From positions 62,001 to 126,000 of the forward strand of contig JALHPF010000014.1 of assembly GCA_022842595.1 (NCBI GenBank): 64,000 nucleotides of DNA. Direction: 5' to 3'. Of the stretch, positions 11,751-24,877 are shown piece after piece (the first letter of the stretch is position 1; every line of letters begins with the position of its first letter). The notes beneath the pieces are model-generated. The model saw nothing but the letters and a program-made list of their open reading frames with translations. It was not told the origin of the DNA and ran no database searches. A program made the translations under genes and the position numbers. The DNA is from Rubrivivax sp. (lineage in GTDB: Bacteria > Pseudomonadota > Gammaproteobacteria > Burkholderiales > Burkholderiaceae_C).

Positions 11751-13283
11751 TCAGCTTCGAACGGGGTCGCGCTGCGTCAGCTTCAACTGCAGCAGCGCCA
11801 TCGCCGCCACCATGAAGAAGATCAGCGTGCTGATGGCCGCGGCCAGGCCGAAGTTCTGGCCGCTGTCGGTGAATGCAATGCGGTAGGTGTAGCTGACCAG
11901 GATGTCGGTGGTTCCCGCCGGCAGCTTGGTGTTCAAGTAATCGGGGCGCCCGTCGGTCAGCAGGCTGATGAGCACGAAATTGTTGAAGTTGAAGGCGAAG
12001 GCGCTGATGAGCAGCGGCGTCAGCGGCTTGATGATCAGCGGCACGGTGATCTTGAAGAAGTTCACCAGCGGCGTGGCGCCGGCAATCGCGCTGGCTTCGT
12101 ACAGGTCGGCCGGTATCGCCTTGATCAGCCCCGTGCACAGGATCATGATGTAAGGGTAGCCCAGCCAGGTGTTGACGATGAGGATCATCGTCTTGGCCAA
12201 GGTCGGGTCGGCGAACCAGGCCGGGCGGATGCCGAACAGCGTGTCCAGGATCAGGTTGATCTCGCCGAAGTTCTGGTTGAACAGGCCCTTCCACACCAGG
12301 ATGCTGATGAAGCCCGGCACCGCATACGGCAGGAACAGCAGCGTGCGGTAGACGGCGCGGCCCTTCAGCGCGGGCCATTCCAGCAGCACCGCCAGCGTCA
12401 TGCCGATGGCGGTGGAAAACAGCACCGTGAGGCCTGCGAACAGCACCGTCCAGACGAAGATGCTCACGAAGGGCCCGCGGAAATCGGCGTCCAGCAGCAT
12501 GCGCGTGTAATTGGCCAGGCCGATGCCGACGGTGAAGCCCGGTTGAATCCGTTCGCCGCTGGCGCTCTCGAAAAAACCGGTGGCCGGGTTCGGCGTGAAG
12601 ACGGTGCCGCTGGCCACCTGCTTCACGGCGCCGTCGGGCTGGGCCTGCCACAGCGCGTCGATGCGACCGAACTCGCGCAGGCCGGCGTAGCGCACGACCT
12701 CGCCACCGGGCAGCTGCAGCTGCAGCGGCATCAGCCCGGCGCGCAGCGCAATGACCTCGCGCAGGTTCAAGGCCTCACCCAGCGGGCTGCCGCCCTGCGG
12801 GGCCAGGGGCACGGGCGCGGTTTTGCTGTCGTCCAGCGGCAGGGGCGGGGTCAGCAATGCCTCACCGGCAGCGCCTTCGGCCGGTGTCAGCCGCAGCCGG
12901 TAGGCCGTGCCATCGCGGTGCACCGTGTAGGGCAGCGCCGTCGCCTCGTCGACGACGGTCTGGTCCAGCAGATAGTCCCGCGCACGTTGCTCCGTGAGCA
13001 GGTTGTTCGACGAATAGTTGGTGAAGCCGATCTGCACCGTGTACAGCAGCGGGAAGGCCACGAACAGCAGCATGCCGGCCACACCCGGGAACAAGTACTT
13101 CCAGGCCACCGACGTGGCCGTGGCGTAGACCACGATCGCCGAGGCGCCGAAGATCAGTGCGCCCACCGCCACCAGCGGCTGCCCGGCCGTGTACAGGCCG
13201 AAGACGAACCACAGCAGCGCCACGGACGCGAACGCGCCGATGGCAGCCTGCAGCCAGGCTCGAGAAGCAGGCTGGGGCCTCAT
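11751..13283 (-). CDS. malF: maltose/maltodextrin ABC transporter permease MalF
   Basis: MalF is the larger membrane subunit of the maltodextrin importer. The 510-residue length fits the MalF subfamily with a large periplasmic domain. Two or three N-terminal helices (residues about 12-90) are followed by a soluble segment (about 100-275), then the permease core with the EAA-type loop near YEASAIAGATPLVNFFKITVPLI. The PYAVPGFISILVWKGLFNQNFGEINLIL segment is characteristic of MalF. The ATG overlaps the malE stop as ATGA. The gene lies third in the malK-E-F order and is separated from malG by an extra membrane ORF. Confidence 0.94.
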   Translation of the reverse strand: MRPQPASRAWLQAAIGAFASVALLWFVFGLYTAGQPLVAVGALIFGASAIVVYATATSVAWKYLFPGVAGMLLFVAFPLLYTVQIGFTNYSSNNLLTEQRARDYLLDQTVVDEATALPYTVHRDGTAYRLRLTPAEGAAGEALLTPPLPLDDSKTAPVPLAPQGGSPLGEALNLREVIALRAGLMPLQLQLPGGEVVRYAGLREFGRIDALWQAQPDGAVKQVASGTVFTPNPATGFFESASGERIQPGFTVGIGLANYTRMLLDADFRGPFVSIFVWTVLFAGLTVLFSTAIGMTLAVLLEWPALKGRAVYRTLLFLPYAVPGFISILVWKGLFNQNFGEINLILDTLFGIRPAWFADPTLAKTMILIVNTWLGYPYIMILCTGLIKAIPADLYEASAIAGATPLVNFFKITVPLIIKPLTPLLISAFAFNFNNFVLISLLTDGRPDYLNTKLPAGTTDILVSYTYRIAFTDSGQNFGLAAAISTLIFFMVAAMALLQLKLTQRDPVRS

Positions 13284-14459
13284 CTCGACAACATGCGGGC
13301 GGCCGCTCCGTCGAGCGCTTCTTTCGGCGCCTGCCGGCCGTTGGTGATGGCTTCCAGCGCTGCGTCCATGGCCGGGAAGAAGCGGCCCATCTCGGGGATG
13401 TTCGGAATGGGCTCCCCCGCGCGCGCGTTGGCCATGGTGGCGACGATGCGCGGGTCGGTGCTCAGCTCCTGGTAATAAGCCTTGTTGGCCGGGGTGCCCA
13501 GCGGCACGTCGGCGCTGATCAGCTTCAAGCTTTCGACCTTCAGCAGGTGGTTCTCGATGAACTCGCGCGCGATGTCCTTGATCTTGCTCGGCGCGGTGAC
13601 CATGCAGCCGAGCACGCCGACGAAGGGCCGGCCCGGCTGGCCGTCGAAACCGGGGATCGGCGCGACGCCGAAGTCGATGCCGACCTTGCGCACGTTGTCC
13701 CAGGCCCAGGGGCCGGTGATCATCATCGCCACCGCGCCGCGCGCAAACGACGATTCCATTTCCGAGTAGCGCACGCCGCGCGGCATGCGGCCTTCCTTGA
13801 TCATGCGGTCGAGCATCAAGGCGCCACGCAGCGCGCCGGCGTTGTTGACGCCGGTGACACCGGGGTCGAGTTCACCCTGCGCGTTGCGGCCGAACACCTG
13901 CCCGCCGGCGCCACCCAGCACCGCCCAGCTGAAGAACGACTGGTTGTAGGGCCAGAGGATGGCGCGCTTGCCGTGCAGCTTCAGTTGCTCGTCCAGGGCG
14001 ATCACTTCGTCAAAGCTGGTGGGGGGCCGGCTCACCAGCGCCTTGTTGTAGATCAGGCCCACGGCCTCGATCGACAGCGGGTATCCCCACGTCTGGCCGC
14101 GGTAGCTGAAGGCCTGCCAGGCGGCGGCGTCGATCTCGTCGCGCACACGCTTGCCCGGCCGCACCGGCACCACCAGGCCTGACTTGGCCCATTCGCCCAC
14201 GCGGTCGTGCGGCCAGCACATGATGTCCGGGCCCTTGCCGGCCGCCGCCGCCGCCTGGAACTTGTCCGGCGCACCTTCGGGATGCTGGACGACGACCTCG
14301 ACCCCTGACACTGCCGTGAAGCGGTCGCCGACCTTCTGCAGGCCGTTGTAGCCCTTGTCGCCGTTGATCCACACCAGCATCCGCAAGGGCTGGGCCGCTG
14401 CGGCCGTGCTCGCCAGCAAGATGGCTGCGGCCAGCGCAGCCGCCCGCCACCGGCGCGAT

Positions 14460-14470
<11 letters not shown>
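13280..14470 (-). CDS. malE: periplasmic maltose/maltodextrin-binding protein
   Basis: MalE captures maltodextrins in the periplasm and delivers them to MalFGK2. The 396-residue precursor starts at ATG 14470, giving a clean signal peptide (RRWRAAALAAAILLASTAAAA, cut near residue 27) and a mature start QPLRMLVWINGDKGYNGL. A longer frame to 14587 would bury the signal peptide. Family features are the DIMCWPHDRVGEWAKSGL, YNKALVSRPPTSFDEV and EMGRFFPAMDAALEAITNGRQAPKEALD segments. The start overlaps the end of malK by 11 bases and the stop overlaps malF as ATGA. Confidence 0.94.
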
Positions 14471-15590
<1,120 letters not shown>

Positions 15591-15628
15591 GTCTTGTCTC
15601 CGTGCGGGCCCAGGGTCTGGGTCCACTT

Positions 15629-15643
15629 TGTAGAGAATATACA
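15629..15643. promoter_or_regulatory. candidate mal operator 1 (malK side)
   Basis: The 15-bp sequence has arms TGTAG and ATACA around a 5-base centre, an imperfect inverted repeat. It overlaps the proposed malK -10 box. A second, perfect copy lies at 15738-15752 on the malQ side. No regulator gene is adjacent. Confidence 0.55.
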
Positions 15644-15664
15644 GGCGTCAACTCCACGAAACAA
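15636..15664 (-). promoter_or_regulatory. candidate sigma-70 promoter of malK operon
   Basis: On the minus strand TTGTTT (15664-15659) and TATATT (15641-15636) are separated by exactly 17 bases, about 46 bases upstream of the malK GTG. The -10 lies inside the palindrome at 15629-15643, so binding there would block the promoter. Confidence 0.5.
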
Positions 15665-15737
15665 GCCAGAGCCAAGTCCGAATTTTGGCGTTTACCCTTG
15701 AAAATCATCGACTTAGCGGTTTGCTCAGTTTCCTGGA

Positions 15738-15752
15738 TGTAGGATTACTACA
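15738..15752. promoter_or_regulatory. candidate mal operator 2 (malQ side)
   Basis: A perfect inverted repeat, TGTAG-GATTA-CTACA, ends 17 bases before the malQ ATG. It shares the TGTAG-N5-(A/C)TACA pattern and 15-bp size with the site at 15629-15643, 109 bases away, roughly ten helical turns. A weak malQ promoter (TTGCTC at 15721-15726, 17-base spacing) would place the -10 inside this site. Confidence 0.6.
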
Positions 15753-15769
15753 GTTCTTGAAAGCTCACG

Positions 15770-17314
15770 ATGAACCTGAACGAGCGCCGCGCCGGCGTCG
15801 TGCTGCACCTCACCGCCCTGCCCGGGCCGCATGGCAGCGGCGACCTGGGCGATGACGCGCACCGCTTTGCGCGCTGGCTGGCCGGCGCCGGGCAGCGGCT
15901 GTGGCAGGTGCTGCCGGTGGGCCCGGCCGGCCCAGGCAACTCGCCGTACCAAAGCCCTTCGGCATTTGCCGGCCACCCGCTGCTGGTGGCACTGCCGCCG
16001 CTCGTGGCCGCCGGCTGGCTGGACGCGGCGGCGCTGGCCAGCCCGCCCGCCTTCGACCGGGCGCGCATCGACTTTGCGGCGGTCGGCCCTTGGCGGCTGG
16101 CGCGGCTGCACACCGCGGCCACCGGTTTCGCGCGCCAAGCCAACGCTGCGCAGCGCAGCGACTTCGCGGCCTGGCAAAGCGCCCAGGCCAGCTGGCTGGC
16201 CGACTGGACGCTGTACGCTGCGCTGAAGGACGCCCACCACGGCCAGCCCTGGTGGACTTGGGGCAAAGCGCTGGCCCGCCGCGAGCCGGCCGCGCTGGCC
16301 GAGGCCCGCGCCCAACATGCCGACGGCATCGCCGCGCATGCCTTCATCCAGTGGTGCTTCGACACACAACTGGCCGCACTGCGCGACACCGCTCGTTCCG
16401 AAGGCGTGGCGCTGATGGGCGACCTGCCGATCTTCGTGGCCCACGACAGCGCCGACGTCTGGGCCCGCCCCGACCTGTTCCTGCTGGGCCCCGACCACCA
16501 GCCCACGGCCGTGGCCGGTGTGCCGCCAGACGGCTACAGCCCGCACGGCCAGCGCTGGGGCAACCCGCTGTACCGCTGGGACCGCATGGCCGAAGACGGC
16601 TATGCCTGGTGGCTGGCGCGTTTGCGCCGGGCACTGAGCCAGGCCGACGTCTTCCGCATCGATCATTTCCGCGGCTTTGCCGGGCACTGGCAGATTCCGG
16701 CCGACTGCCCCACCGCCGTGGGCGGCGCCTGGGTCAGAGGCCCGGGCGTTGCGCTGTTCGACGCCGTCGAGCGGGCCCTGGGCCGCCTGCCCATCGTCGC
16801 CGAAGACCTGGGGCTGATCACGCCCGACGTGGTGGCGCTGCGCGAGCGTTACGGCTTCCCCGGCATGCGCATCGTCTACGAAGGCCTGATGCAGGGTGCC
16901 GACCACGGCTTCCTGCCCCACCACCACGTGCCGAACGGGCTGGTCTACAGCAGCACGCACGACAGCGACACGGTCGCCGGCTGGTGGACCAGCGCGCCGC
17001 AGGACCAGCGCGAGTTCACGGCGGCTTACCTGGGCGTCGACCCTGGCGTCGGCCCGGTGCAAACGGCACAAGCGGCGCAGGCCGTTCTGCGCGCCACTTC
17101 CACCTCGGTCGCGAACCTGGCCCTCGCCCCTCTGCAGGACGTGCTCGGCCTGGGCAGCGAACACCGCATGAACCGGCCCGGCACGTCAGAGGGCAACTGG
17201 GGCTGGCGCTTCGACTGGCCGATGCTGGGTGAGGAACTGGCACCGACGCTGGCGCGCCTGGCGGCGGTCAGCGCGCGCCGCTGTGAGAAAACCGCTTCAG
17301 CCGCGGCGGCGTGA
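15770..17314 (+). CDS. malQ: 4-alpha-glucanotransferase (amylomaltase)
   Basis: MalQ is a cytoplasmic GH77 enzyme that transfers maltosyl units between imported maltodextrins and releases glucose. The 514-residue length fits. Conserved elements are NSPYQSPSAFAG (residues about 62-73), GDLPIFVAHDSADVWA (about 217-232), RIDHFRGF (nucleophile Asp region), VAEDLGLI (acid/base Glu) and HDSDTVAGWW, the GH77 form of the third acid motif. It is divergent from malK with a shared control region. No strong Shine-Dalgarno is visible. Its last 18 bases overlap the convergent PEP-CTERM gene. Confidence 0.95.
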   Translation: MNLNERRAGVVLHLTALPGPHGSGDLGDDAHRFARWLAGAGQRLWQVLPVGPAGPGNSPYQSPSAFAGHPLLVALPPLVAAGWLDAAALASPPAFDRARIDFAAVGPWRLARLHTAATGFARQANAAQRSDFAAWQSAQASWLADWTLYAALKDAHHGQPWWTWGKALARREPAALAEARAQHADGIAAHAFIQWCFDTQLAALRDTARSEGVALMGDLPIFVAHDSADVWARPDLFLLGPDHQPTAVAGVPPDGYSPHGQRWGNPLYRWDRMAEDGYAWWLARLRRALSQADVFRIDHFRGFAGHWQIPADCPTAVGGAWVRGPGVALFDAVERALGRLPIVAEDLGLITPDVVALRERYGFPGMRIVYEGLMQGADHGFLPHHHVPNGLVYSSTHDSDTVAGWWTSAPQDQREFTAAYLGVDPGVGPVQTAQAAQAVLRATSTSVANLALAPLQDVLGLGSEHRMNRPGTSEGNWGWRFDWPMLGEELAPTLARLAAVSARRCEKTASAAAA

Positions 17315-18025
17315 GGCAAAGGCGGCTCCGCCGAGCGCCAGAACGACCAGCGCCAGGCTCGCCGGCTCCGGCACGTCGTTGCGCAGCCAGACCAGTTGGT
17401 CCTGCTGCCCAGGGGGGCCGGACCGGAGCACGTACAACGAGTAGCCGCTGGACGACCCGGCACTGCCCAGAAGGTCATCCGAGCCGCGGAAATTCGCTGC
17501 CGTGCTGCGCAGCGATGTCGTGCCTTCCGAGAACGTGGCTTGCGTGTGGCTGGCGAGCGTCGCGTCGCTGTCGTAGACCGTGTTCCAGATGGCCAGTTGC
17601 AGCGCCGTCGATTGCAGGTCCTTGTCGACGCCCGCCGCTGCAAACACGCTGCTGTTGTTGACGTAGCTGACGAGCTGCGTCAGCTTGCTCGCCACGCCCG
17701 GCTTGGCCGAGAAATAGTCGGCGGCGGCGACGATGTCATAGGTGTTGTAGGTGCTGCCCGGGCTGAAGTACTCGGTCAGCTCCACGCAATAGGCCTCGAA
17801 GGACTTGCCGTTGAAAGCGGCGCTGGCACCCGTGAAGTTGCTGAGCGTGACCTTGAACGCACCGGCGTTGAAGCTGCTGTTGCCGTTGAAGGCCGGGGTC
17901 ACGTTGGCGATGTTGCTGCTGCCGTGAAACCACTGGTTGAAGGTCACGGTGCCGGCCTGGGCGGACCAGCCAGCGACGAGCAGGCCCGCAGCAACGGCGG
18001 TGCGAAAGAGGGTGGGCAGGGCCAT
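17297..18025 (-). CDS. PEP-CTERM sorting domain protein
   Basis: This 242-residue precursor has an N-terminal signal peptide (cleavage near AQA, residue 24) and a C-terminal PEP-CTERM tail: VPEPASL, a hydrophobic helix and a terminal RRR cluster (last 25 residues). Such tails are recognised by exosortase and place proteins at the cell surface or in exopolysaccharide. The middle part (AFNGKSFEAYCVELTEYF, ALQLAIWNTVYDSD) is of a type common in PEP-CTERM proteins and has no known activity. An AAGGA element precedes the ATG. No exosortase is in the window. It lies between malQ and the pullulanase region, which may be coincidence. Confidence 0.85.
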   Translation of the reverse strand: MALPTLFRTAVAAGLLVAGWSAQAGTVTFNQWFHGSSNIANVTPAFNGNSSFNAGAFKVTLSNFTGASAAFNGKSFEAYCVELTEYFSPGSTYNTYDIVAAADYFSAKPGVASKLTQLVSYVNNSSVFAAAGVDKDLQSTALQLAIWNTVYDSDATLASHTQATFSEGTTSLRSTAANFRGSDDLLGSAGSSSGYSLYVLRSGPPGQQDQLVWLRNDVPEPASLALVVLALGGAAFASRRRG

Positions 18026-18212
18026 GAGCGTTGTTCCTTGATGAATGGCCAGCGTCTGATGCCAACCTGTGACAGAACGTTACCAACACCCTGCGCCAGC
18101 AGCCATCCCGTGGCCGGGGGGCGCGGCCCGTCGGGTTCGCGCCGGAAGTCACGAAGCCGCGCCGTCGAACCCGGCACCGGTCACACACATGCCGTGTCGT
18201 TAGCATGCCGGC

Positions 18213-19682
18213 ATGACGATCGAACTCAAGGCGGCCGTGCGGCTCTGCAGCCCTGCGGTGCTGATGGACAGCGGCGCCGCAGGGCTGCGCATCCCCCCGC
18301 GTGAGCCCGGAACGTCGCGCGGGCGCCATGCCTCGATCGCCTGCGCGGCGCTGGCCTGCGTGCTGATGCTGGCCGCCCTGCCGGCCACCGCGGCCACCGC
18401 GGCCGCGCCCACGCAATTTCTGCCGGCCCAGGCCGTGCAGCGCTGCACCCCGCTGTTGGCCACCCCGCCCGTGACCGCCTTGCGTTCGCGCGCCATGGCG
18501 CTGCTCAACGGCCGTGGCGTCGACCAGCCCGCGGCGTGGGCAGACGCCGTGCTCGCCGCGCTCTGCGCCAGCGAGCTGCCGCTCGACGCCGACCATGTGG
18601 CGCTGGTCTTCGCGCTGATCGAGACGGAGTCCAGCTTCAACCCTCGCGGCCTGCTGCCCAATCAGCCGGAAGGCTTCCGGAAGCTGGGCCACCGGATGAT
18701 CCGCGATCTGCTGGCCGGCGAAGTCACCGAGCTCGAGCGCCAGATGGGCAAGGAGCTCGCCACCCGGGTGGTGCTGACGGCCACGACCAAGCTGCGCCAG
18801 CTGGGCCTGCTGCGGGACGCACCGCTGCAGGCGCTGTTCGACCGCACCTACCAGCGCTTCGGCTGGCAGCGCGTGACCACGGAATGGGACATCGAGACCA
18901 CCGTCACCCGCGACCTGCTGAGCCTGGCGGAGGAGACCAGCCCGCTGGGGCTGCTGCTGCGTGCCGTGCTGGCGGCAGCGCCCGACTGGCGTCAGCGCCT
19001 GTCCGACGGGGCGGTGCTGAGCAGCGTCGGAGCGCTGCAGGTGGGCCCGGGCGCCGCCGTTCAGATGGCGGCGGCCGACGGCCTGGTCATCAGCGAGCTG
19101 CAGGCCCGGGCGCTGCTGTACACGACAGGTGCCGGCGTCTACTACGGCGTGCGGCAGCTGGCGCCGCATGTCAGGGCCAATACCGCGCAGGTCCCGCTGT
19201 CGCCGGCGGTGAGCGCGCTCATCACCGCCGACCGCTGGCTGGGTGTGCTGGCCTCCCGCGACGCTGCCGTGGTGCGCCAGGTGCTGCGGCTTTCCGGCAG
19301 CGAACTGCCGGCCGACACGCCGCTGAACGCCGCCGCCGTGCGCCCGCTGCTCATCGCGCTGCAGGGCGTTCTGCAGCCGCACGAACAGCAGGCCGACGAG
19401 CCGGCCGAGGCAGCTGCCCGCCGCCATGCCCAGGCGGTCGATCGCTTCGTGGCCCTGGCCCACGACCCACGCCTGGAGCAGGACGAGCTTTACCTGCGCC
19501 TGCGGGTCGCCTACCAGCGCCGCTTCGGCCAGCAGCCCCTTCGCGGCCTGGTGCTCGAGCGGCCGTACTACTCGGCCAAGACCGGCACCTACCGTGTGTC
19601 CCAGGTGGCCGACGACGTGCGCCAACGCTTCGTGCGCAACTGCGCCCGACTGGCCTGCCGGCCAGCACCTCGCGGGCGCTGA
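18213..19682 (+). CDS. exported DUF1615-like protein of unknown function
   Basis: This 489-residue protein has a hydrophobic export segment unusually far from the ATG (about residues 46-66, ending LPATAATAAA), so the true start may be later, for example ATG 18264. The body resembles DUF1615 proteins: the IETESSFNPRG segment near residue 135 recalls their QESTF-type motif and a lytic-transglycosylase-like catalytic Glu position, and SVGALQVGPG near residue 274 recalls their GPMQVS segment. That comparison is from memory. No lipobox is clear. The C-terminus (DDVRQRFVRNCARLACR) is cationic. The gene stands alone between a divergent PEP-CTERM gene and the pullulanase. Confidence 0.6.
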   Translation: MTIELKAAVRLCSPAVLMDSGAAGLRIPPREPGTSRGRHASIACAALACVLMLAALPATAATAAAPTQFLPAQAVQRCTPLLATPPVTALRSRAMALLNGRGVDQPAAWADAVLAALCASELPLDADHVALVFALIETESSFNPRGLLPNQPEGFRKLGHRMIRDLLAGEVTELERQMGKELATRVVLTATTKLRQLGLLRDAPLQALFDRTYQRFGWQRVTTEWDIETTVTRDLLSLAEETSPLGLLLRAVLAAAPDWRQRLSDGAVLSSVGALQVGPGAAVQMAAADGLVISELQARALLYTTGAGVYYGVRQLAPHVRANTAQVPLSPAVSALITADRWLGVLASRDAAVVRQVLRLSGSELPADTPLNAAAVRPLLIALQGVLQPHEQQADEPAEAAARRHAQAVDRFVALAHDPRLEQDELYLRLRVAYQRRFGQQPLRGLVLERPYYSAKTGTYRVSQVADDVRQRFVRNCARLACRPAPRGR

Positions 19683-19730
19683 GCTTCGTTGCCACGCGGT
19701 GGCGGACGACGGGGCCCCGATCTCGCCGAT

Positions 19731-19768
19731 GTCGTCGCTGTCGCTGTCGCTGCCGGTGTCGCTGTCGC
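19731..19768. repeat. imperfect GTCGCT hexanucleotide repeat
   Basis: Four exact GTCGCT units with interruptions lie between the DUF1615-like gene and the pullulanase gene. The stretch is non-coding as far as I can see and could be prone to slippage. Confidence 0.6.
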
Positions 19769-19863
19769 GCCAGTGCCATCGCCCGGACCGGGGCGCGGGG
19801 TCCCACGGCGTGCGCCTGATCGGCGCTGCCATGGTGCTTCAGGTCGTTCGCTAGCATCGAGCC

Positions 19864-22730
<2,867 letters not shown>

Positions 22731-22746
<16 letters not shown>

Positions 22747-24608
22747 GGCGGCGGCGGCGCGCCGACGCGCGGCAGGCTCACGGCGAAGCGCGAGCCCACG
22801 CCGGGCTGGCTGTGCACCTGCACATGGCCCTGCATCAGGCTCACCAGCGCCCGGGTCACGCTCAGCCCGATGCCCGCCCCTTCGATGCTGCTGCCGGCGT
22901 GAGGGCCGCGCTGGAAGGGTTCGAAGATCAGCGGCAGATCGGGCGCGGCGATGCCCAGGCCGGTGTCGGCCACTTCCAGCACCATGCCGCCGCCCGCAGC
23001 GACAAAGACCTGCACCGTGACGCTGCCACCGGGCCGGTTGTACTTCACGGCGTTGGACAGCAGGTTCAGCAGCACCTGGCGCATGCGCGTGCGGTCGGCA
23101 TGGGCCAGCAGCGTTTCGCCACCTTCGAGCAAGCGCATCTGAACCTGGGCCACGAGCGCGGCAGACCGCATCATCTCCAGCGTCTGCGCGGCAAGTTCGT
23201 GCACCGCCACCGGCTCGAAGCTCAGGGCCATTCCGCCGCTCTCGATGCGTGTCAGATCGAGCAGGTCGCCGATCATCGTCAGCAAGTGCTCGCCGGCCTC
23301 GCGCACCAGCCTCAGGCGCCGCTGCTGGCCGGCGCTGGGCGGGTCGGCGTGGTCGATCTCCATCAGCTGCGTGAAGCCGAGCACCGCGTTCAGCGGCGTC
23401 CGCAGCTCATGGCTCATGCGCGAAAGGAACTCGGTCTTGGCGCGATTCGCCGCGCTGGCCAGGGCGGCGTCGCGGCGCGCCTCTTCCAGCTGCACGCGCT
23501 CGGTCACGTCCTCGATGTAGCCGTACCAGCGCGTCAGGCCGTCGGCCACGCGCTCGGGCGTGGCGCGCGCCGACAGATGGCGCCATTCGCCGTCGGGCCG
23601 GCGCACGCGGAACTCGCAGGTCCAGTCGCAGAGTGTGCGCGCCGACAGCAGGAAGGCCCGATACATCTGCTGGCGGTCTTCCTCCGGAATGACGGTCCAG
23701 ACTGCGGACAAGTCGCTCTGCACGTCGGTCTGGGGCAGGCCGAACACCGCCGGGCCGCGTTCGCTGGAATAACGCAGGGAACCACCGGCTCCGCGCCGCA
23801 GCTCGTACATGTACAGCATGCCCGGCACCTGCCGGGCGATCTGCTCCAGGCGCTGGACGGCCTCGGTGGCGGCACGCTCGGTGGCACGCCGTTCGGTCAC
23901 GTCGACCTGCGTGCCCACCACGCGCCGCGGCCGGCCGTCCGGATGGCGTTCGACGATGCGGCCGCGCTCGAGCATCCAGCGCCACTCGCCGTTGCGGTGG
24001 CGGGCGCGGTAGGTATGCTCGTAGATCTCGGTTTCACCAGCGGCGTGGCGCTGGAAGGCCAGGTCGTTGGCAGCGAGGTCGTCGGGGTGGATGAGACGGT
24101 CCCAGTCGTCCTGGGTGTGGCCGACCTCGTCGATCGCATAGCCCAGCAGGCGCAGGCCATCGTCGATGTCGCCCAACCAGTCGTTGTCCAGGTTCCATTC
24201 CCAGGTGAAGGTGTCCGAACCGGCGAGCGCTGCGCGCAGCAGGGCAGCGTGGCCATCGGGCTGGGCGACCTGGGCAGCATCTGCGGCCTCGCGTTGCAGC
24301 AGCGCGGCCAGCGTCGGCAGCAGCGGCGCCAGGCTTGCCGGCGGCTGGGCGGCGGGCAGCCACAGGTGGCCCAGCTGACGGCCGAGTCCGGCCACCGGCA
24401 TCGGGTGGCCCTGGCTCGGGCCTTCGGTCCAGCGCACTTCGCCGCTCGCGCCCAGTGACGTCAGGCCGCAAGGCCCGCCCAGCCAGGCAGCCAGCGCGGA
24501 AAGCGCCAGGCTCAAGGCCTGGCGTGCATCGCCACGGTCCAGATGGTGCAGCAGCGCGTCGCGGGCAATCGCTTCCAGCGTGAGCGTTGGCCGCACGGGG
24601 GGGTTCAT
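22731..24608 (-). CDS. soluble PAS-domain sensor histidine kinase
   Basis: This 625-residue kinase lacks membrane helices and is probably cytoplasmic. In order it has an N-terminal region of about 120 residues without clear motif, a PAS/PAC pair (about 125-245, ending VTERR), a second PAS/PAC pair (about 260-385, ending EDVTERV), a HisKA domain with the phospho-accepting His in FLSRMSHELRTPLNAVLGF (about residue 405), and a HATPase domain with N box LLNLLSNAVKYN and G boxes DTGLGIA and GAGIGLSV. No receiver domain is fused and no response regulator is adjacent; the nearest is at 34767-35531. It lies 44 bases downstream of the zf-CHCC gene. The signal is unknown. Confidence 0.9.
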
Positions 24609-24652
24609 CGAGGGTCGGGCCGGTTTGGCCTGCGGCCGCGCCAGAACCCGGC

Positions 24653-24874
24653 TCAGTGCCCGGTGTGGGCGGTTTCGCCCGCCTTCAACCGGTAGACCGT
24701 GCCGCAGTACGGACAGCGGCCCTCCCCGGTGCGCGCAACGTCGATGAAGACCTTGGGGTGGTTGCTCCAGAGCGGCATGCGCGGGTTCGGGCAATGCACG
24801 ACACCGGGCCCGAGCAGCTCACTGGCAGCGAGCTCGACGACGGCGGCAGGGCGGGTGGACGATTCGGTGGCCAT
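24653..24874 (-). CDS. zinc-finger (zf-CHCC) protein
   Basis: This small protein of 73 residues has the zf-CHCC pattern: an early VHCPNP segment and HP, then CPYCGTVY (residues about 54-61). The family includes the mitochondrial complex I accessory subunit NDUFS6 and short bacterial proteins that in many betaproteobacteria follow ilvE. It lies 3 bases after ilvE here and is surely co-transcribed. Its role in bacteria is not established; zinc binding follows from the Cys/His pattern. Confidence 0.85.
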   Translation of the reverse strand: MATESSTRPAAVVELAASELLGPGVVHCPNPRMPLWSNHPKVFIDVARTGEGRCPYCGTVYRLKAGETAHTGH

Positions 24875-24877
24875 GGT

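Noticed and set aside
11094-13475. Plus-strand open frame of 793 codons opposite malF and the membrane ORF
   Set aside because: Gln/Arg/His-rich antisense shadow of malF; no domain, start site or promoter.
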